The position numbers and the translations under genes were made by a program. DNA of 29,527 bases, taken from contig JAXFQS010000141.1 in the NCBI GenBank assembly GCA_034178815.1, forward strand, positions 1-29,527. The letters run 5' to 3'. The stretch's first letter is position 1. The number at the start of each line of letters is the position of its first letter. The notes beneath the pieces were generated by a model. That model was not told the origin of the DNA. It saw nothing but the letters and a program-made list of their open reading frames with translations, and ran no database searches. This document shows, piece by piece, positions 15,313 to 24,434 of the stretch. This DNA is from JAXFQS01 sp034178815. Lineage in GTDB: Bacteria; Verrucomicrobiota; Kiritimatiellia; RFP12; DVOR01.

Positions 15313-17253
15313 ATGGCTCAAAACATCGTTGAGAAGATTCTCTCTGCCCACCTCGTCTCAGGCACCCCGACACCTGGCCAGGAGGTGGCTATCCGCATTG
15401 ACCAAACATTGACGCAAGACGCGACGGGCACTATGGCCTATCTGCAGTTCGAGAGTATGGGGCTTGAGCGCGCCAAAGCCGAACTCTCGGTCAGTTATGT
15501 CGACCACAATACTGTCCAAATTGGGTTCGAGAACGCCGACGACCACGACTATCTCGCATCCGTCGCAAAGCGCTACGGCATTATCTACTCGAAAACGGGG
15601 AACGGCATCTGCCATCAACTTCACCTTGAGCGCTTCGGCGTCCCGGGCAAGACCTTGATCGGTAGCGATTCGCACACGCCGACGGGCGGCGGAATCGGCA
15701 TGATCGCCATTGGCGCCGGCGGCATTGATGTAGCCGTCGCAATGGGTGGCGGAGCGTTTCACATCAACTGGCCGCAAGTCGTCCGCATCAACCTTGAAGG
15801 CAAACTCAATCCCGGCGTCTCCGCCAAAGATGTCATTCTGAAAGTTCTCGAGCGCTACGGCACCAAGGGCAATGTCGGCAAGATTTTCGAGTACGGCGGG
15901 CCTGGCGTTGCGACCCTCGATGTCCCATCCCGCGCCACTATCACCAACATGGGAGCCGAATTGGGCGTGACGACCTCCGTCTTTCCATCCGACCAGACCA
16001 CGCGGGCATTCCTCAAGGCCCAAGGACGCGAGGAGGTTTGGACGGAGATTCGTGCAGACGAAGGGGCTGCGTATGTTGAAACCTACACGATTGATCTCAA
16101 CACACTAAAGCCCCTCGCTGCTTGCCCACATTCCCCCGGCAACATTGCTACGATTGAATCCCTCGCCGGGAAGCGGGTCAACCAAGTGCTCATCGGTTCC
16201 TGCACCAACTCCTCCTACCGCGACATCAAAACCGTCGCCCTGATGCTCAAAGGCAAGACCGTCGCCCCCGATGTCGAAGTCGGCATCGCCTGCGGTTCAC
16301 GCCAAGTCGTCAAAATGCTCAGCGACGAAGGCCTCCTCGGAGATCTTATCGGCGCCGGATGCCGCCTGCTCGAAAACGCCTGTGGCTTCTGCATCGGCGC
16401 ACACATGTCCCCCGGCACCAACGCCGTCAGCCTCCGCACCAGCAACCGGAACTTCGAGGCAAGAAGCGGCACCAAGAGCGCCCAGGTCTATCTAGTTTCC
16501 CCCGAGTCCGCCGCAGCGGCCGCCCTCACCGGCGTCTTCACTGACCCCCGCACAATGCCCGTGCCGCCCGTCGCCCCGCCAGAACAATTCGCCATCGACG
16601 ATTCGATGTTCCTCTACCGGGACACCGCCGGCAAAGGTGTTCCCGGAACCGAAATCATCCGAGGCCCCAATATCGGCCAAGTCCCCAAAGGCACGCCCCT
16701 CCCCGCACGGATTGACGGCGTAGCCACCATCAAAGTCGGGGACAAGATTACGACCGATCACATTATGCCCGCCGGAGCCCGCCTCAAATACCGCTCCAAC
16801 ATTCCCCAGTACGCCAAGTTCGTCTTCGAGAATACCGATTCCGCCTTCTATTCCAACGCCACCGACAACCGCGACGCCGGCAAAGCCAATATCATCGTCG
16901 CGGGCGAAAGCTACGGCCAAGGTTCCAGCCGTGAGCACGCCGCCATGTGCCCCATGTACCTCGGCGTCAAAGCCGTCCTCGCCAAGAGCATCGAGCGCAT
17001 CCACTTCGCCAATCTGGTCAACTTCGGTATTCTCCCGCTCGTATTCGCCAACCCCGACGACTACGAGACCATCACCCAAGGAGACCAACTCACTATCGCC
17101 GGGCTCGACAAAGCCCTCGCTCCGGACGGCGATGGCCGCGTCACCGTCACCGACCTGACGACAGGGCGCACCTTCACCGCACAAGCGAACCTCTCTGCAC
17201 GCCAGCGCGACATCATTTCCAAAGGCGGCCTTCTGGCCTCCGTTGCCAACTAA
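15313..17253 (+). CDS. acn: Aconitate hydratase
   Basis: [4Fe-4S] enzyme that isomerises citrate to isocitrate in the TCA cycle. The ATG at 15313 gives 646 residues; an in-frame ATG at 15265 lies inside the promoter and is rejected. Cluster ligands are C297 (GSCTNSSYRD) and C357-x2-C360 (ENACGFCIG). GSDSHTPTGGG, MGGGAFHI and the swivel-domain GQGSSREHAAMCP with the active-site Ser are all present. Length and style fit the short bacterial/archaeal aconitases of the Aquifex type, and the ~890-residue AcnA is clearly longer. A homoaconitase or isopropylmalate isomerase is less likely because this is one full-length chain and no leucine genes are near. The next gene begins 13 bases later. Confidence 0.94.
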   Translation: MAQNIVEKILSAHLVSGTPTPGQEVAIRIDQTLTQDATGTMAYLQFESMGLERAKAELSVSYVDHNTVQIGFENADDHDYLASVAKRYGIIYSKTGNGICHQLHLERFGVPGKTLIGSDSHTPTGGGIGMIAIGAGGIDVAVAMGGGAFHINWPQVVRINLEGKLNPGVSAKDVILKVLERYGTKGNVGKIFEYGGPGVATLDVPSRATITNMGAELGVTTSVFPSDQTTRAFLKAQGREEVWTEIRADEGAAYVETYTIDLNTLKPLAACPHSPGNIATIESLAGKRVNQVLIGSCTNSSYRDIKTVALMLKGKTVAPDVEVGIACGSRQVVKMLSDEGLLGDLIGAGCRLLENACGFCIGAHMSPGTNAVSLRTSNRNFEARSGTKSAQVYLVSPESAAAAALTGVFTDPRTMPVPPVAPPEQFAIDDSMFLYRDTAGKGVPGTEIIRGPNIGQVPKGTPLPARIDGVATIKVGDKITTDHIMPAGARLKYRSNIPQYAKFVFENTDSAFYSNATDNRDAGKANIIVAGESYGQGSSREHAAMCPMYLGVKAVLAKSIERIHFANLVNFGILPLVFANPDDYETITQGDQLTIAGLDKALAPDGDGRVTVTDLTTGRTFTAQANLSARQRDIISKGGLLASVAN

Positions 17254-17266
17254 CGGAACCGAACAA

Positions 17267-19327
17267 ATGAGCGATACCGTCCCTACCCCAGAAGAGAACC
17301 TCCCCAATGGTGCCCCTCTCTCGGCAGAGGCACAAGCCTCCCAGCCGTCCGATTTGCTCAACTTCGACTTCGCCCCGGAATGGGCTAAAAGCGACAGCGG
17401 CGTGAAAGTTGTCCAGTCCGGCGGAGTCCGTAGCCGCCCCACATTCCAAAGCGACGATTCGGGCGACGAACACGGGCAAGACCGCTTCAAAAGAGACCGC
17501 CGGCACGACTCCTTCAAACGCGACCGCCCGCGGCGTGACTTCCGCCAAGAGGATCGCCAGGATAGGCCGCTACGGGATCGTTCCGAATCCCGCTCTGGGC
17601 GGCGAGAAGGCACATTCAACTTCAGGCGTCCAGGGAACGACCGACCTCCGCTCAAGCCCCTGAATCTTGAGGTGCGCCTCCTTCCCGAGCAGAAAGCACT
17701 CGGGAATATTATGCGCCGAATCCAATCTTCCGGGCACGCCTATTCCCTGCGCGACTTAGTCCATTTGTTTATGGACAATCCAGCCTCCTGCCTTCTGCGC
17801 CTGAGCCCGAAAGATAGCCAGTCGCGCCAGTCAGATTTGGCAGAGCGCAATCGCGATGGTGTCACGGAATCCGATGGAAACGAGTCTAGCCAATCGAAGC
17901 CGCTCAATGCGAAGGAGACTGGAACTGCTACTGACAAAACGCCCCTCTTCCAGTGCAAGATTTGCGGAATGCCGGCACTATCCGAAGAGGAATTGACGGG
18001 GCATATTCTGAAAGAGCACTTTGACTCTTTCTACACGACTGAGACCATCCAGAACGAACCGCCCTCAGGCACCTTCACCAGTGTGGCAAAGTGCGACCTG
18101 AACGATGAGTGGGTAGGCCCTCCCAACCACCATAGTTTCAGAACCAGAATGCGTGAACTGCTTCAGCAGTACCCGAGACTGGACGATTTTACCCTCCGCA
18201 AACACATTCAGATTCTCCACGACAGCGAGTCCATTGAGGCTTGGCGGGCGGCGGCGAGCACTAGAATGGTGTACCATCGCAAGCAAGAGCAGAAGCCCCA
18301 GGCGAGTCAAGCGATCGAGGGCGCAGAAGCACCTCAAGCCGAGGCATCTGCCGCCGAATCGCCTGCCTTGGAGCGGGAGGCCGCAGAACTCGAATTTCGC
18401 CGTCTTGACTTGCCGGGACTGATTCTGAAACCTAAGGTCTTGACCTGTCCTGTGCAAGTCGCCAGCAGAACCCCTTCGTACCAACTCAAGAGCCTAGTTC
18501 AACGCACGCTTTCCGCCGAGCGCCAGACACCTCACTCGCTCTTCAATGCCTTGCGGGGAGCCTTCCGGCACCGCCAATTCCACCTGTTTCGGGCGAATAA
18601 TCCGCAAGGTCAGTGGTTCATCATTGCCCGCACTCCAGTGGTACTGGATGCCACCAATGCTGTGCAGGAAGTGAAGGATGCATTGGCTTATGTGGCCGCC
18701 CATCCTTGCTGTTCTCGCCACGAACTGATGCAGGCCTTGGTACCCGTTCCAGACGAAGCCCGCATCAAACTGGTGGCCAACCAAGTGGCTTTTCTGCTGA
18801 GCAAGGGGCACATTCTCGAATACTACAACGGGTTGCTGGCGATTCCCTCTGAGACACCGCCTTTTAAGCTTACGGATCAGGAGAAAGCCGAACGCCAAGC
18901 GGCCAATCCGCACATGCAAGTTCGGTCGAACCGCATAGCCAGCAAGGGGGCTCAGCCGCCCACGCAATCATCGGTTGCGACCGAATCCGCGCCTGAGGTT
19001 CCTACGGCTGAATCCGTCCCGGAAGCGCCTTCCAGCACATCCGTTCCGACGGAATCTCCAGCCCCCCAACCTGCCAGCGATGCCTCAGAAATCAAGGAGC
19101 CGGCCGCTCCTTCTCAATCAAGCGAACCCCCGATTGCCGAGACGCCTACGGAGGTTTTGGATACCAATGCCTCACATACAATTGTACCTAGCACCGCCTC
19201 TTCGGAGGCGCATGCAGCCCCTGTAGACACGCCTAAAACGGGCTCCTCTGAGGCAACGGAGTCTTCGACAGATGTGGCCGAGGTGCCCGCCGATTCTGAA
19301 GTTCCCCCTGCCACGGAAACTCCATGA
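17267..19327 (+). CDS. Lineage-specific protein with Arg/Asp-rich N-terminus and C2H2-type zinc finger
   Basis: 686 residues, function unknown. Residues 1-60 are acidic and polar. About 60-125 is a charged Arg/Asp-rich low-complexity stretch (RDRR, KRDRPRRDF, RQDRPLRD) typical of disordered nucleic-acid-binding regions. Residues 135-175 (LPEQKALGNIMRRI onward) look helical. A zinc finger C230-x2-C233-x12-H246-x4-H251 follows, then a conserved-looking block with CDLNDEWVGPPNHHSF that I recall from Verrucomicrobiota/Lentisphaerota hypothetical proteins. Residues 400-540 may form globular, winged-helix-like segments. The last ~120 residues are Pro/Ala/Ser/Glu/Thr-rich. The start at 17267 follows acn by 13 bases, and the stop overlaps lpxD by four bases. 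An RNA-binding role is a guess from the composition. Confidence 0.85.
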   Translation: MSDTVPTPEENLPNGAPLSAEAQASQPSDLLNFDFAPEWAKSDSGVKVVQSGGVRSRPTFQSDDSGDEHGQDRFKRDRRHDSFKRDRPRRDFRQEDRQDRPLRDRSESRSGRREGTFNFRRPGNDRPPLKPLNLEVRLLPEQKALGNIMRRIQSSGHAYSLRDLVHLFMDNPASCLLRLSPKDSQSRQSDLAERNRDGVTESDGNESSQSKPLNAKETGTATDKTPLFQCKICGMPALSEEELTGHILKEHFDSFYTTETIQNEPPSGTFTSVAKCDLNDEWVGPPNHHSFRTRMRELLQQYPRLDDFTLRKHIQILHDSESIEAWRAAASTRMVYHRKQEQKPQASQAIEGAEAPQAEASAAESPALEREAAELEFRRLDLPGLILKPKVLTCPVQVASRTPSYQLKSLVQRTLSAERQTPHSLFNALRGAFRHRQFHLFRANNPQGQWFIIARTPVVLDATNAVQEVKDALAYVAAHPCCSRHELMQALVPVPDEARIKLVANQVAFLLSKGHILEYYNGLLAIPSETPPFKLTDQEKAERQAANPHMQVRSNRIASKGAQPPTQSSVATESAPEVPTAESVPEAPSSTSVPTESPAPQPASDASEIKEPAAPSQSSEPPIAETPTEVLDTNASHTIVPSTASSEAHAAPVDTPKTGSSEATESSTDVAEVPADSEVPPATETP

Positions 19328-20367
19328 CCATTCAGGAAATTGCCGAGCGAGTCGGCGGAACGGTTGTAGGTGCGGCAAATAGTGAAATCCACGCTGTCGC
19401 CAGTCTATTGGAAGCGCACCCTGGAGACTTGAGTTTTCTTGCCAATCCGAAATACACCCACCAAGTTGCGGAGACAAAGGCCAGTTGCGTGCTCCTAGCA
19501 AACGGCTGGGAAGGAGTCTGCTCGGCGCCTTCCCAGATCCGGGTCGAGAATCCGGACAAGGCCTTTGCACAAGTGGCTCCGCTCTTCGCGCCGCCGCCCA
19601 TTGTCCGCACGCCAGGAATCCACCCTACTGCGGTCATTGGCGAACATGTTTCGCTGGGAGCGGATGTTTACATTGGTCCATATGCGGTCATTGAGGATGA
19701 CTGCGTGATTGGCGACCAGTCGGTCATCGAGGCGCAAACCTGTCTCTGCCGCGGCGTGAAACTTGGGAAGGGGGTTCATCTCTATCCTCAAGTGGTGGTG
19801 CGCGAATACTGTGAGATCGGTGACCGCTCGATTCTGCATGCGGGCGTCAAGATCGGCACGGACGGCTTCGGCTACACGGTAGAGTTCGCCAACGGCGTTC
19901 CGGTGGTGAACAAGATTCCGCAACTGGGCATCGTCCAGATTGGTTGCGATGTCGAAATCGGTTCCAACACTTGCATCGACAGGGCGCGTTTCGGGCGGAC
20001 GAAAATCGGCAACTGCGTGAAGATTGACAACCTCGTTCAAATCGGACACAATGTGCAGGTCGGTGACCTTTCCGGCATCATTTCTCAGGCCGGCATCGCC
20101 GGTTCGACGCGTATCGGCAGCGGGGTTATGATTTGGTCGCAGGCTGGGGTCTCTGGGCACCTGCACATTGCTGATCGCGCCCAAGTCGGGCCTCAATGCG
20201 GTGTCACCAAAGATGTTCCCGCAGGCGAGTATGTCATCGGCTCGCCGAATATGACCAAACGCGAGTTCGCGGAGAATGTCCTGATGCCCCCGAAGCAGAT
20301 TGCCAAACTCAAAAAGCAAGTGGCGCAACTGGCCGAACGGATTCGCGAACTGGAAGAGAGGAAGTGA
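19324..20367 (+). CDS. lpxD: UDP-3-O-acylglucosamine N-acyltransferase LpxD
   Basis: Adds the second acyl chain in lipid A synthesis, using acyl-ACP, at the cytoplasmic face of the inner membrane. 347 residues. The N-terminal uridine-binding domain (1-100) has GDLSFLANPKY. Left-handed beta-helix hexapeptide repeats run from about 100 to 310. The catalytic base is H242 in VQIGHNVQVGD, matching H239 of the E. coli enzyme. A C-terminal helical segment (about 318-347, KKQVAQLAERIRELEERK) probably stabilises the trimer. It starts within the stop of the zinc-finger gene (ATGA). Its presence shows that the organism has an LPS-type outer membrane. lpxC, fabZ and lpxA are not adjacent. Confidence 0.95.
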   Translation: MTIQEIAERVGGTVVGAANSEIHAVASLLEAHPGDLSFLANPKYTHQVAETKASCVLLANGWEGVCSAPSQIRVENPDKAFAQVAPLFAPPPIVRTPGIHPTAVIGEHVSLGADVYIGPYAVIEDDCVIGDQSVIEAQTCLCRGVKLGKGVHLYPQVVVREYCEIGDRSILHAGVKIGTDGFGYTVEFANGVPVVNKIPQLGIVQIGCDVEIGSNTCIDRARFGRTKIGNCVKIDNLVQIGHNVQVGDLSGIISQAGIAGSTRIGSGVMIWSQAGVSGHLHIADRAQVGPQCGVTKDVPAGEYVIGSPNMTKREFAENVLMPPKQIAKLKKQVAQLAERIRELEERK

Positions 20368-20370
20368 TTT

Positions 20371-20955
20371 ATGCGTAGATCCAGCGTCGTTCGCAACACA
20401 CGAGAGACCCAGATTCATTGCAAGCTTGACCTCGACGGGGTTGGCACCTACCGCATCGAAACGGGCATACCTTTCCTCAACCACATGCTCGAACTCTTCT
20501 CCCGGCACTCGCTCATCGACCTTGACCTTCAGGCGACGGGCGATTTGGCGGTGGATTACCACCACACGGTCGAGGATGTCGGACTGGTGCTGGGCAGTTG
20601 CATCGACCAGGCGCTCGGCGACCGAAAGGGCATCCGCCGCTATGGCTTTTTTCGGCTGCCGATGGACGAATCTCTCGCCGAGGCCGTAATCGACCTTGGC
20701 GGAAGACCTTTTCTTGTTTGGCAAATCGCCAATCGGAAGACGCACATTCGCGACTTCGATGTCAAACTCCTCGAAGAATTCTTCCGAGCCCTCTCCGTCC
20801 AGGCCAAAATGAACATCCATATCCGCCATCTCTACGGCGACGAAGTCCACCACGCCTATGAAGGCGTCTTCAAAGCCTTCGCGAGGGCGCTTCGCACGGC
20901 CACCGAACCCGACCCGAGAGACAACCGGATTCCATCCAGCAAGGGAATCATCTGA
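20371..20955 (+). CDS. hisB: Imidazoleglycerol-phosphate dehydratase (monofunctional)
   Basis: Removes water from imidazole glycerol phosphate in histidine synthesis. 194 residues, i.e. the dehydratase alone without the phosphatase domain found in E. coli HisB. Paired metal-binding motifs are visible: HNMLELFSRHSLIDLDL and DYHHTVEDVGLVLG, then DLGGRPFLVW and HIRHLYGDEVHHAYEGVFKAFARAL in the second half-repeat. AGAGGAAG lies just upstream of the ATG, 3 bases after the lpxD stop. The stop overlaps the hisA start by one base, so translation is coupled. Confidence 0.95.
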   Translation: MRRSSVVRNTRETQIHCKLDLDGVGTYRIETGIPFLNHMLELFSRHSLIDLDLQATGDLAVDYHHTVEDVGLVLGSCIDQALGDRKGIRRYGFFRLPMDESLAEAVIDLGGRPFLVWQIANRKTHIRDFDVKLLEEFFRALSVQAKMNIHIRHLYGDEVHHAYEGVFKAFARALRTATEPDPRDNRIPSSKGII

Positions 20956-21686
20956 TGGTCATCCTTCCCGCCATCGATTTGAAAGACGGCAAGTGCGTCC
21001 GCCTCCAACAAGGGCGGAAAGACGCCGTGACGGTCTATTCCGACAACCCCGTGGCGCAGGCGCGCAAATGGGTGGAGCAGGGCGCGCGCCAGCTTCATGT
21101 CGTAGACCTCGACGGAGCCTTCAACGGCGCACCAGTCCATACCAAAGTAATCGCCCAAATCGTCGCAGCCCTCTCGATTCCCGTCGAGGTGGGAGGCGGC
21201 TTGAGAGACGACCGCCATATCGAGGAAATCCTCTCGGCAGGTGCCGAACGGGCCATTATTGGAACCCGTGCGCTCGAACACCCAGAGGCGCTCGAACCCC
21301 TCGTGCGCCGCTTTGGCGGCGACCACATCGCTGTCGGCATCGACGCTCGGGATGGATTTGTCCAGACCAAGGGTTGGGTGCATACCTCCGAGACCCGCGC
21401 AACAGACCTTGCCCGGGAAGTCGCACGCCTCGGCGTAAAGACCATCATCTATACCGATACTGCCACCGACGGGATGCTCTCAGGGAGCAATGTGCCGGCT
21501 ATGGACGAGATGTGTACCGCAGTTCCGGGCGTGCGGATTATCGCCTCCGGAGGGGTCAGCACCCCGGAAACCGTCACCGCGCTCAAGAACCTCCGGCAAC
21601 CGAATCTGTGGGGTGCCATCGTCGGGAAAGCCCTTTATGACGGAGTCGTCACCCTCAGCCAAATGCAGGCCGCCGCTTCACTCTAG
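20955..21686 (+). CDS. hisA: Phosphoribosylformimino-AICAR ribotide isomerase
   Basis: TIM-barrel isomerase that converts ProFAR to PRFAR, a middle step of histidine synthesis. 243 residues. ILPAIDLKDGKCVRL at the N-terminus carries catalytic Asp8; VVDLDGAF, VEVGGGLRD, the second-half IDARDG, TDTATDGMLSG and IASGGVS are the phosphate and active-site loops. A PriA (HisA/TrpF dual) role is not suggested by gene context. It starts on the last base of the hisB stop. lysA follows 15 bases downstream. hisF and hisH are not in the window. Confidence 0.95.
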   Translation: MVILPAIDLKDGKCVRLQQGRKDAVTVYSDNPVAQARKWVEQGARQLHVVDLDGAFNGAPVHTKVIAQIVAALSIPVEVGGGLRDDRHIEEILSAGAERAIIGTRALEHPEALEPLVRRFGGDHIAVGIDARDGFVQTKGWVHTSETRATDLAREVARLGVKTIIYTDTATDGMLSGSNVPAMDEMCTAVPGVRIIASGGVSTPETVTALKNLRQPNLWGAIVGKALYDGVVTLSQMQAAASL

Positions 21687-21701
21687 CACTACAGTTCGTT
21701 T

Positions 21702-22955
21702 ATGACAGACAAGCACATTCCCTTCACCCTCGGGCAGATTCAGGATATCATCAAACGCCACCCGACACCCTTTCACATTTACGACGAGGCCGCCATCCTC
21801 GCCAATGCCCGGAAACTCACCTCTCTCTTCGCTTGGAATCCTGGATTCCGTGAATATTTCGCCGTCAAAGCCTGCCCCAATCCGGTCATTATGCAACTGT
21901 TGGCAAAAGAAGGTTTCGGGATGGACTGTTCCTCCCTTGCCGAACTTGTCCTTTCCGAGAAAGTCGGCGTAAGGGGCGAACAAATCATGTTCACCTCAAA
22001 CGACACCCCGGACGAAGAGTTTATCAAGGCCAAGGCGCTCGGAGCCGTACTCAATCTCGACGATATTACCCATCTCGGCGCCGTCGAGGCGGTCACGGGA
22101 GGATTGCCCGAACTCATTTGCTTCCGCTACAATCCCGGTCCCCTGAAAGAGGGCAATGCGATTATCGGCAAGCCCGAAGAAGCCAAGTATGGGCTGACTA
22201 GGGATCAACTCTTCGAGGCCTACCGAAGAGCAAAAGCAAAGGGTGTCAGGCGCTTCGGGCTCCACACGATGGTTGCCTCGAATGAACTCAATCCTCAATA
22301 CTTCGTCGAGACCGCCCGCTTGCTTTTCGACCTGGTTGTCGAACTGTCCCGCGAGGTTGGCATTACCTTCGACTTCGTCAATATGGGCGGAGGAATCGGC
22401 ATCCCCTACAAGCCGGAACAGACGGCGGTTGATTTGCAGGTCGTGTCGGACGGCGTGCGTAGAGCTTACGAGGAGACAATCGTCCGACAAGGCCTGCCGC
22501 CTGTGGCCCTCTACATGGAGTGCGGGCGAATGATTACAGGGCCCTATGGCTATCTGGTCACTACCGTTCGCCGCACCAAGGAAACCTATCGCCACTATTT
22601 GGGCATGGATGCCTGTATGGCCGATTTGATGCGCCCGGCTCTTTACGGCGCCTACCATCATATCACCAACCTCTCCAAGCAGGGGCGCCCGAACGACCAC
22701 ATTTACGATGTGACCGGATCCCTCTGCGAAAACAATGACAAATTCGCAATCGCACGCAAGTTGCCCGAAAGCGGAATAGGCGATATTCTGGTCATTCATG
22801 ACGCCGGAGCGCACGGGCGCGCTATGGGGTTCAACTACAACGGCAAACTTCGTTGCGGGGAGCTGCTTTTGCGTCCCGACGGCACGGTGCTACCCATTCG
22901 CCGGGCAGAAACCCTGGAAGATTACTTCGCGACGCTTGATTTTACCTTGATTTGA
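21702..22955 (+). CDS. lysA: Diaminopimelate decarboxylase (fold-type III PLP enzyme)
   Basis: Decarboxylates meso-diaminopimelate to lysine. 417 residues of the alanine-racemase-fold decarboxylases. The PLP lysine is K56 in EYFAVKACPNP, FGMDCSSLAEL follows, the glycine-rich phosphate loop is VNMGGGIGIPY, and ECGRMITGPYG and the active-site C342 (CENND) come after. The last conserved block, GAHGRAMGFNYNG, resembles the GAYG-NYN block of LysA. It belongs to a LysA-like subgroup that I recall from environmental genomes annotated the same way. A carboxynorspermidine or arginine decarboxylase role cannot be excluded, but no polyamine genes are near. No Shine-Dalgarno is evident; it lies within the acn-lpxD-his transcription unit. 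Confidence 0.82.
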   Translation: MTDKHIPFTLGQIQDIIKRHPTPFHIYDEAAILANARKLTSLFAWNPGFREYFAVKACPNPVIMQLLAKEGFGMDCSSLAELVLSEKVGVRGEQIMFTSNDTPDEEFIKAKALGAVLNLDDITHLGAVEAVTGGLPELICFRYNPGPLKEGNAIIGKPEEAKYGLTRDQLFEAYRRAKAKGVRRFGLHTMVASNELNPQYFVETARLLFDLVVELSREVGITFDFVNMGGGIGIPYKPEQTAVDLQVVSDGVRRAYEETIVRQGLPPVALYMECGRMITGPYGYLVTTVRRTKETYRHYLGMDACMADLMRPALYGAYHHITNLSKQGRPNDHIYDVTGSLCENNDKFAIARKLPESGIGDILVIHDAGAHGRAMGFNYNGKLRCGELLLRPDGTVLPIRRAETLEDYFATLDFTLI

Positions 22956-22958
22956 CCT

Positions 22959-23420
22959 ATGGCATCTCCCCGTGCTAGAAATAACTTGACGCTGCTGGGA
23001 AGCGGCAATACGAAATACCCCACTGACTACGCGCCGCAGGTGCTGGAGGCTTTTGACAATCGCCATCCTGGGCGCGATTATCTGGTGACTTTGCGTTGCC
23101 CCGAGTTTACCTCGCTTTGCCCCATCACTTCGCAACCGGACTTTGCAGACATCACCATCCGCTATATCCCCGACAAGCGGCTGGTTGAGAGCAAGTCTTT
23201 GAAGCTCTACCTCTTTTCTTTCCGCAACCACGGGGACTTCCACGAGGACTGCGTCAACACCATCCTCGCCGATCTTGTCAAGTTGATGTCGCCGAAATAT
23301 ATTGAGGTTTTCGGCGAGTTTAGGCCTAGAGGTGGGATTGCGATTCATCCGTTGGCGACCTACGGCAAACCGCGTACGCATTACGCCAAATTGGCGGAAG
23401 AGCGCTTGACTCGGGCATAG
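22959..23420 (+). CDS. queF: NADPH-dependent 7-cyano-7-deazaguanine reductase (preQ0 reductase)
   Basis: Reduces the nitrile of preQ0 to preQ1 for queuosine in tRNA. 153 residues, the short single-domain (YkvM) type. Catalytic C54 and D61 are in FTSLCPITSQPDF, and E78 plus the QueF motif are in ESKSLKLYLFSFRNHGDFHE (78-96). The start lies 3 bases after the lysA stop. Its presence indicates de novo queuosine synthesis or preQ0 salvage. The only other possible pathway gene in the window is the Cys-less QueD-like gene at 11416-12018. Confidence 0.95.
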   Translation: MASPRARNNLTLLGSGNTKYPTDYAPQVLEAFDNRHPGRDYLVTLRCPEFTSLCPITSQPDFADITIRYIPDKRLVESKSLKLYLFSFRNHGDFHEDCVNTILADLVKLMSPKYIEVFGEFRPRGGIAIHPLATYGKPRTHYAKLAEERLTRA

Positions 23421-23471
23421 CGGGCACGGGCGCGGCGGAGGCTTTCGAAAGAGATCTATGGAGGAGTTGAG

Positions 23472-24386
23472 ATGAGGATGATTGGTTTGCTTTCGGCCAT
23501 GTCGACCTGCTTTGTTTTCCTGTTGTCCGGGTGTGCATCTGTCGAGCCTTTGGAACTTACCTATGTCCAGTGGAACATAGGCCATTTTGCCATGGGGAAA
23601 GGCCCAGCCACGACGCTTGCTCCTGCCGATGCCCCTCGCCGGGCGCAGGAATATCGCGCGTTGCTGGATATCTTGAGGCCGGACATTCTTGGGCTTTCCG
23701 AATACGAGGATTCCTTCGATACGGCGGGCACGCCTGCCGCCCAAGCGGTCTTCACCGACTTTTCCACCTTTGCCATCGGCCCCCGCAATGATTACCAGTG
23801 GAATGCGACTTTGCTCCGCCCGGGAATCGAGGAGCTCTCCACGGAGCGGCTGGACTACCCCAAACGCTGGCAAAAGACCTATGCGCTCATCTCCCACTGT
23901 CGCGCGCGAGGAGTCGATTTTACTGTAGTTCAGACCCATCTTGATTGGGATTGCGACGGACGGATGGGGCAGTGCCACACCAATCGCCAAGACCAAATTC
24001 GCACGCTGATCGAACGCTTCAAAACGACGCCCCGGGTGATTATCTCCGGTGACTTCAACATCAATAAAAGCCGCGAATACGAGGCTTTCGTGAAGGCCGG
24101 CTATACCAGCGTCAACTACGGCGCGTGGGGCGAGATGCTGACCTTCCGCCCGACAGAGCCAGACCACGATTTTGGCTTGGACAACATCTTGGTCAAAGGC
24201 TTCGACTGCCTCGTGCCCTTCACTGCCGACCCCGCCTATCGGCTTTCCGACCACCTGCCTCTCTGCGTCCGACTGCGCGCCAAACCTACCTCCGCGTGCC
24301 GTTCTCCTGAAGAACTTCTGGACGCCGAATTCCGACAAGCCCGAAAAGACTTCCTGCCCGCGCTCTGGGGCGATTCCGCCCGCTGA
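23472..24386 (+). CDS. Lipoprotein of the endonuclease/exonuclease/phosphatase (EEP) family
   Basis: 304 residues. A lipoprotein signal peptide ends in the lipobox LLSGC with Cys21 as the lipidation site, so the enzyme is membrane-anchored outside the cytoplasm. The EEP (DNase I/exonuclease III-like) motifs are in order: QWNIGHF (Asn), LGLSEYED (metal-binding Glu), QTHLDWD, ISGDFNI (Asp/Asn), LDNILVKG and SDHLPLCVRL (Asp-His pair). Relatives cut phosphodiesters in nucleic acids, sphingomyelin or phosphoinositides; the substrate here cannot be told. A strong GGAGG precedes the first ATG; a second ATG lies two codons on. Gaps of about 50 bases on each side suggest a looser place in the cluster. 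Confidence 0.88.
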   Translation: MRMIGLLSAMSTCFVFLLSGCASVEPLELTYVQWNIGHFAMGKGPATTLAPADAPRRAQEYRALLDILRPDILGLSEYEDSFDTAGTPAAQAVFTDFSTFAIGPRNDYQWNATLLRPGIEELSTERLDYPKRWQKTYALISHCRARGVDFTVVQTHLDWDCDGRMGQCHTNRQDQIRTLIERFKTTPRVIISGDFNINKSREYEAFVKAGYTSVNYGAWGEMLTFRPTEPDHDFGLDNILVKGFDCLVPFTADPAYRLSDHLPLCVRLRAKPTSACRSPEELLDAEFRQARKDFLPALWGDSAR

Positions 24387-24398
24387 CCTCTAGCGGGC
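24378..24398 (+). terminator. Hairpin at the end of the EEP lipoprotein gene
   Basis: GCCCGCT (24378-24384) and AGCGGGC (24392-24398) form a perfect 7-bp stem with a 7-base loop that spans the stop codon. No T tract follows, so it may only weaken read-through or protect the mRNA end. Confidence 0.4.
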
Positions 24399-24434
24399 CA
24401 AGCAACCATTTCCCGGGCGAGCAGCCCTCCTCCG

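Noticed and set aside
19495..20853. 452-codon open frame on the - strand over lpxD and hisB
   Set aside because: Antisense shadow produced by the codon bias of two certain genes; no start signal or domain.
22890..24338. 482-codon open frame on the - strand over queF and the EEP gene
   Set aside because: Both + strand genes have catalytic motifs and ribosome-binding or coupling context; the antisense frame has none.
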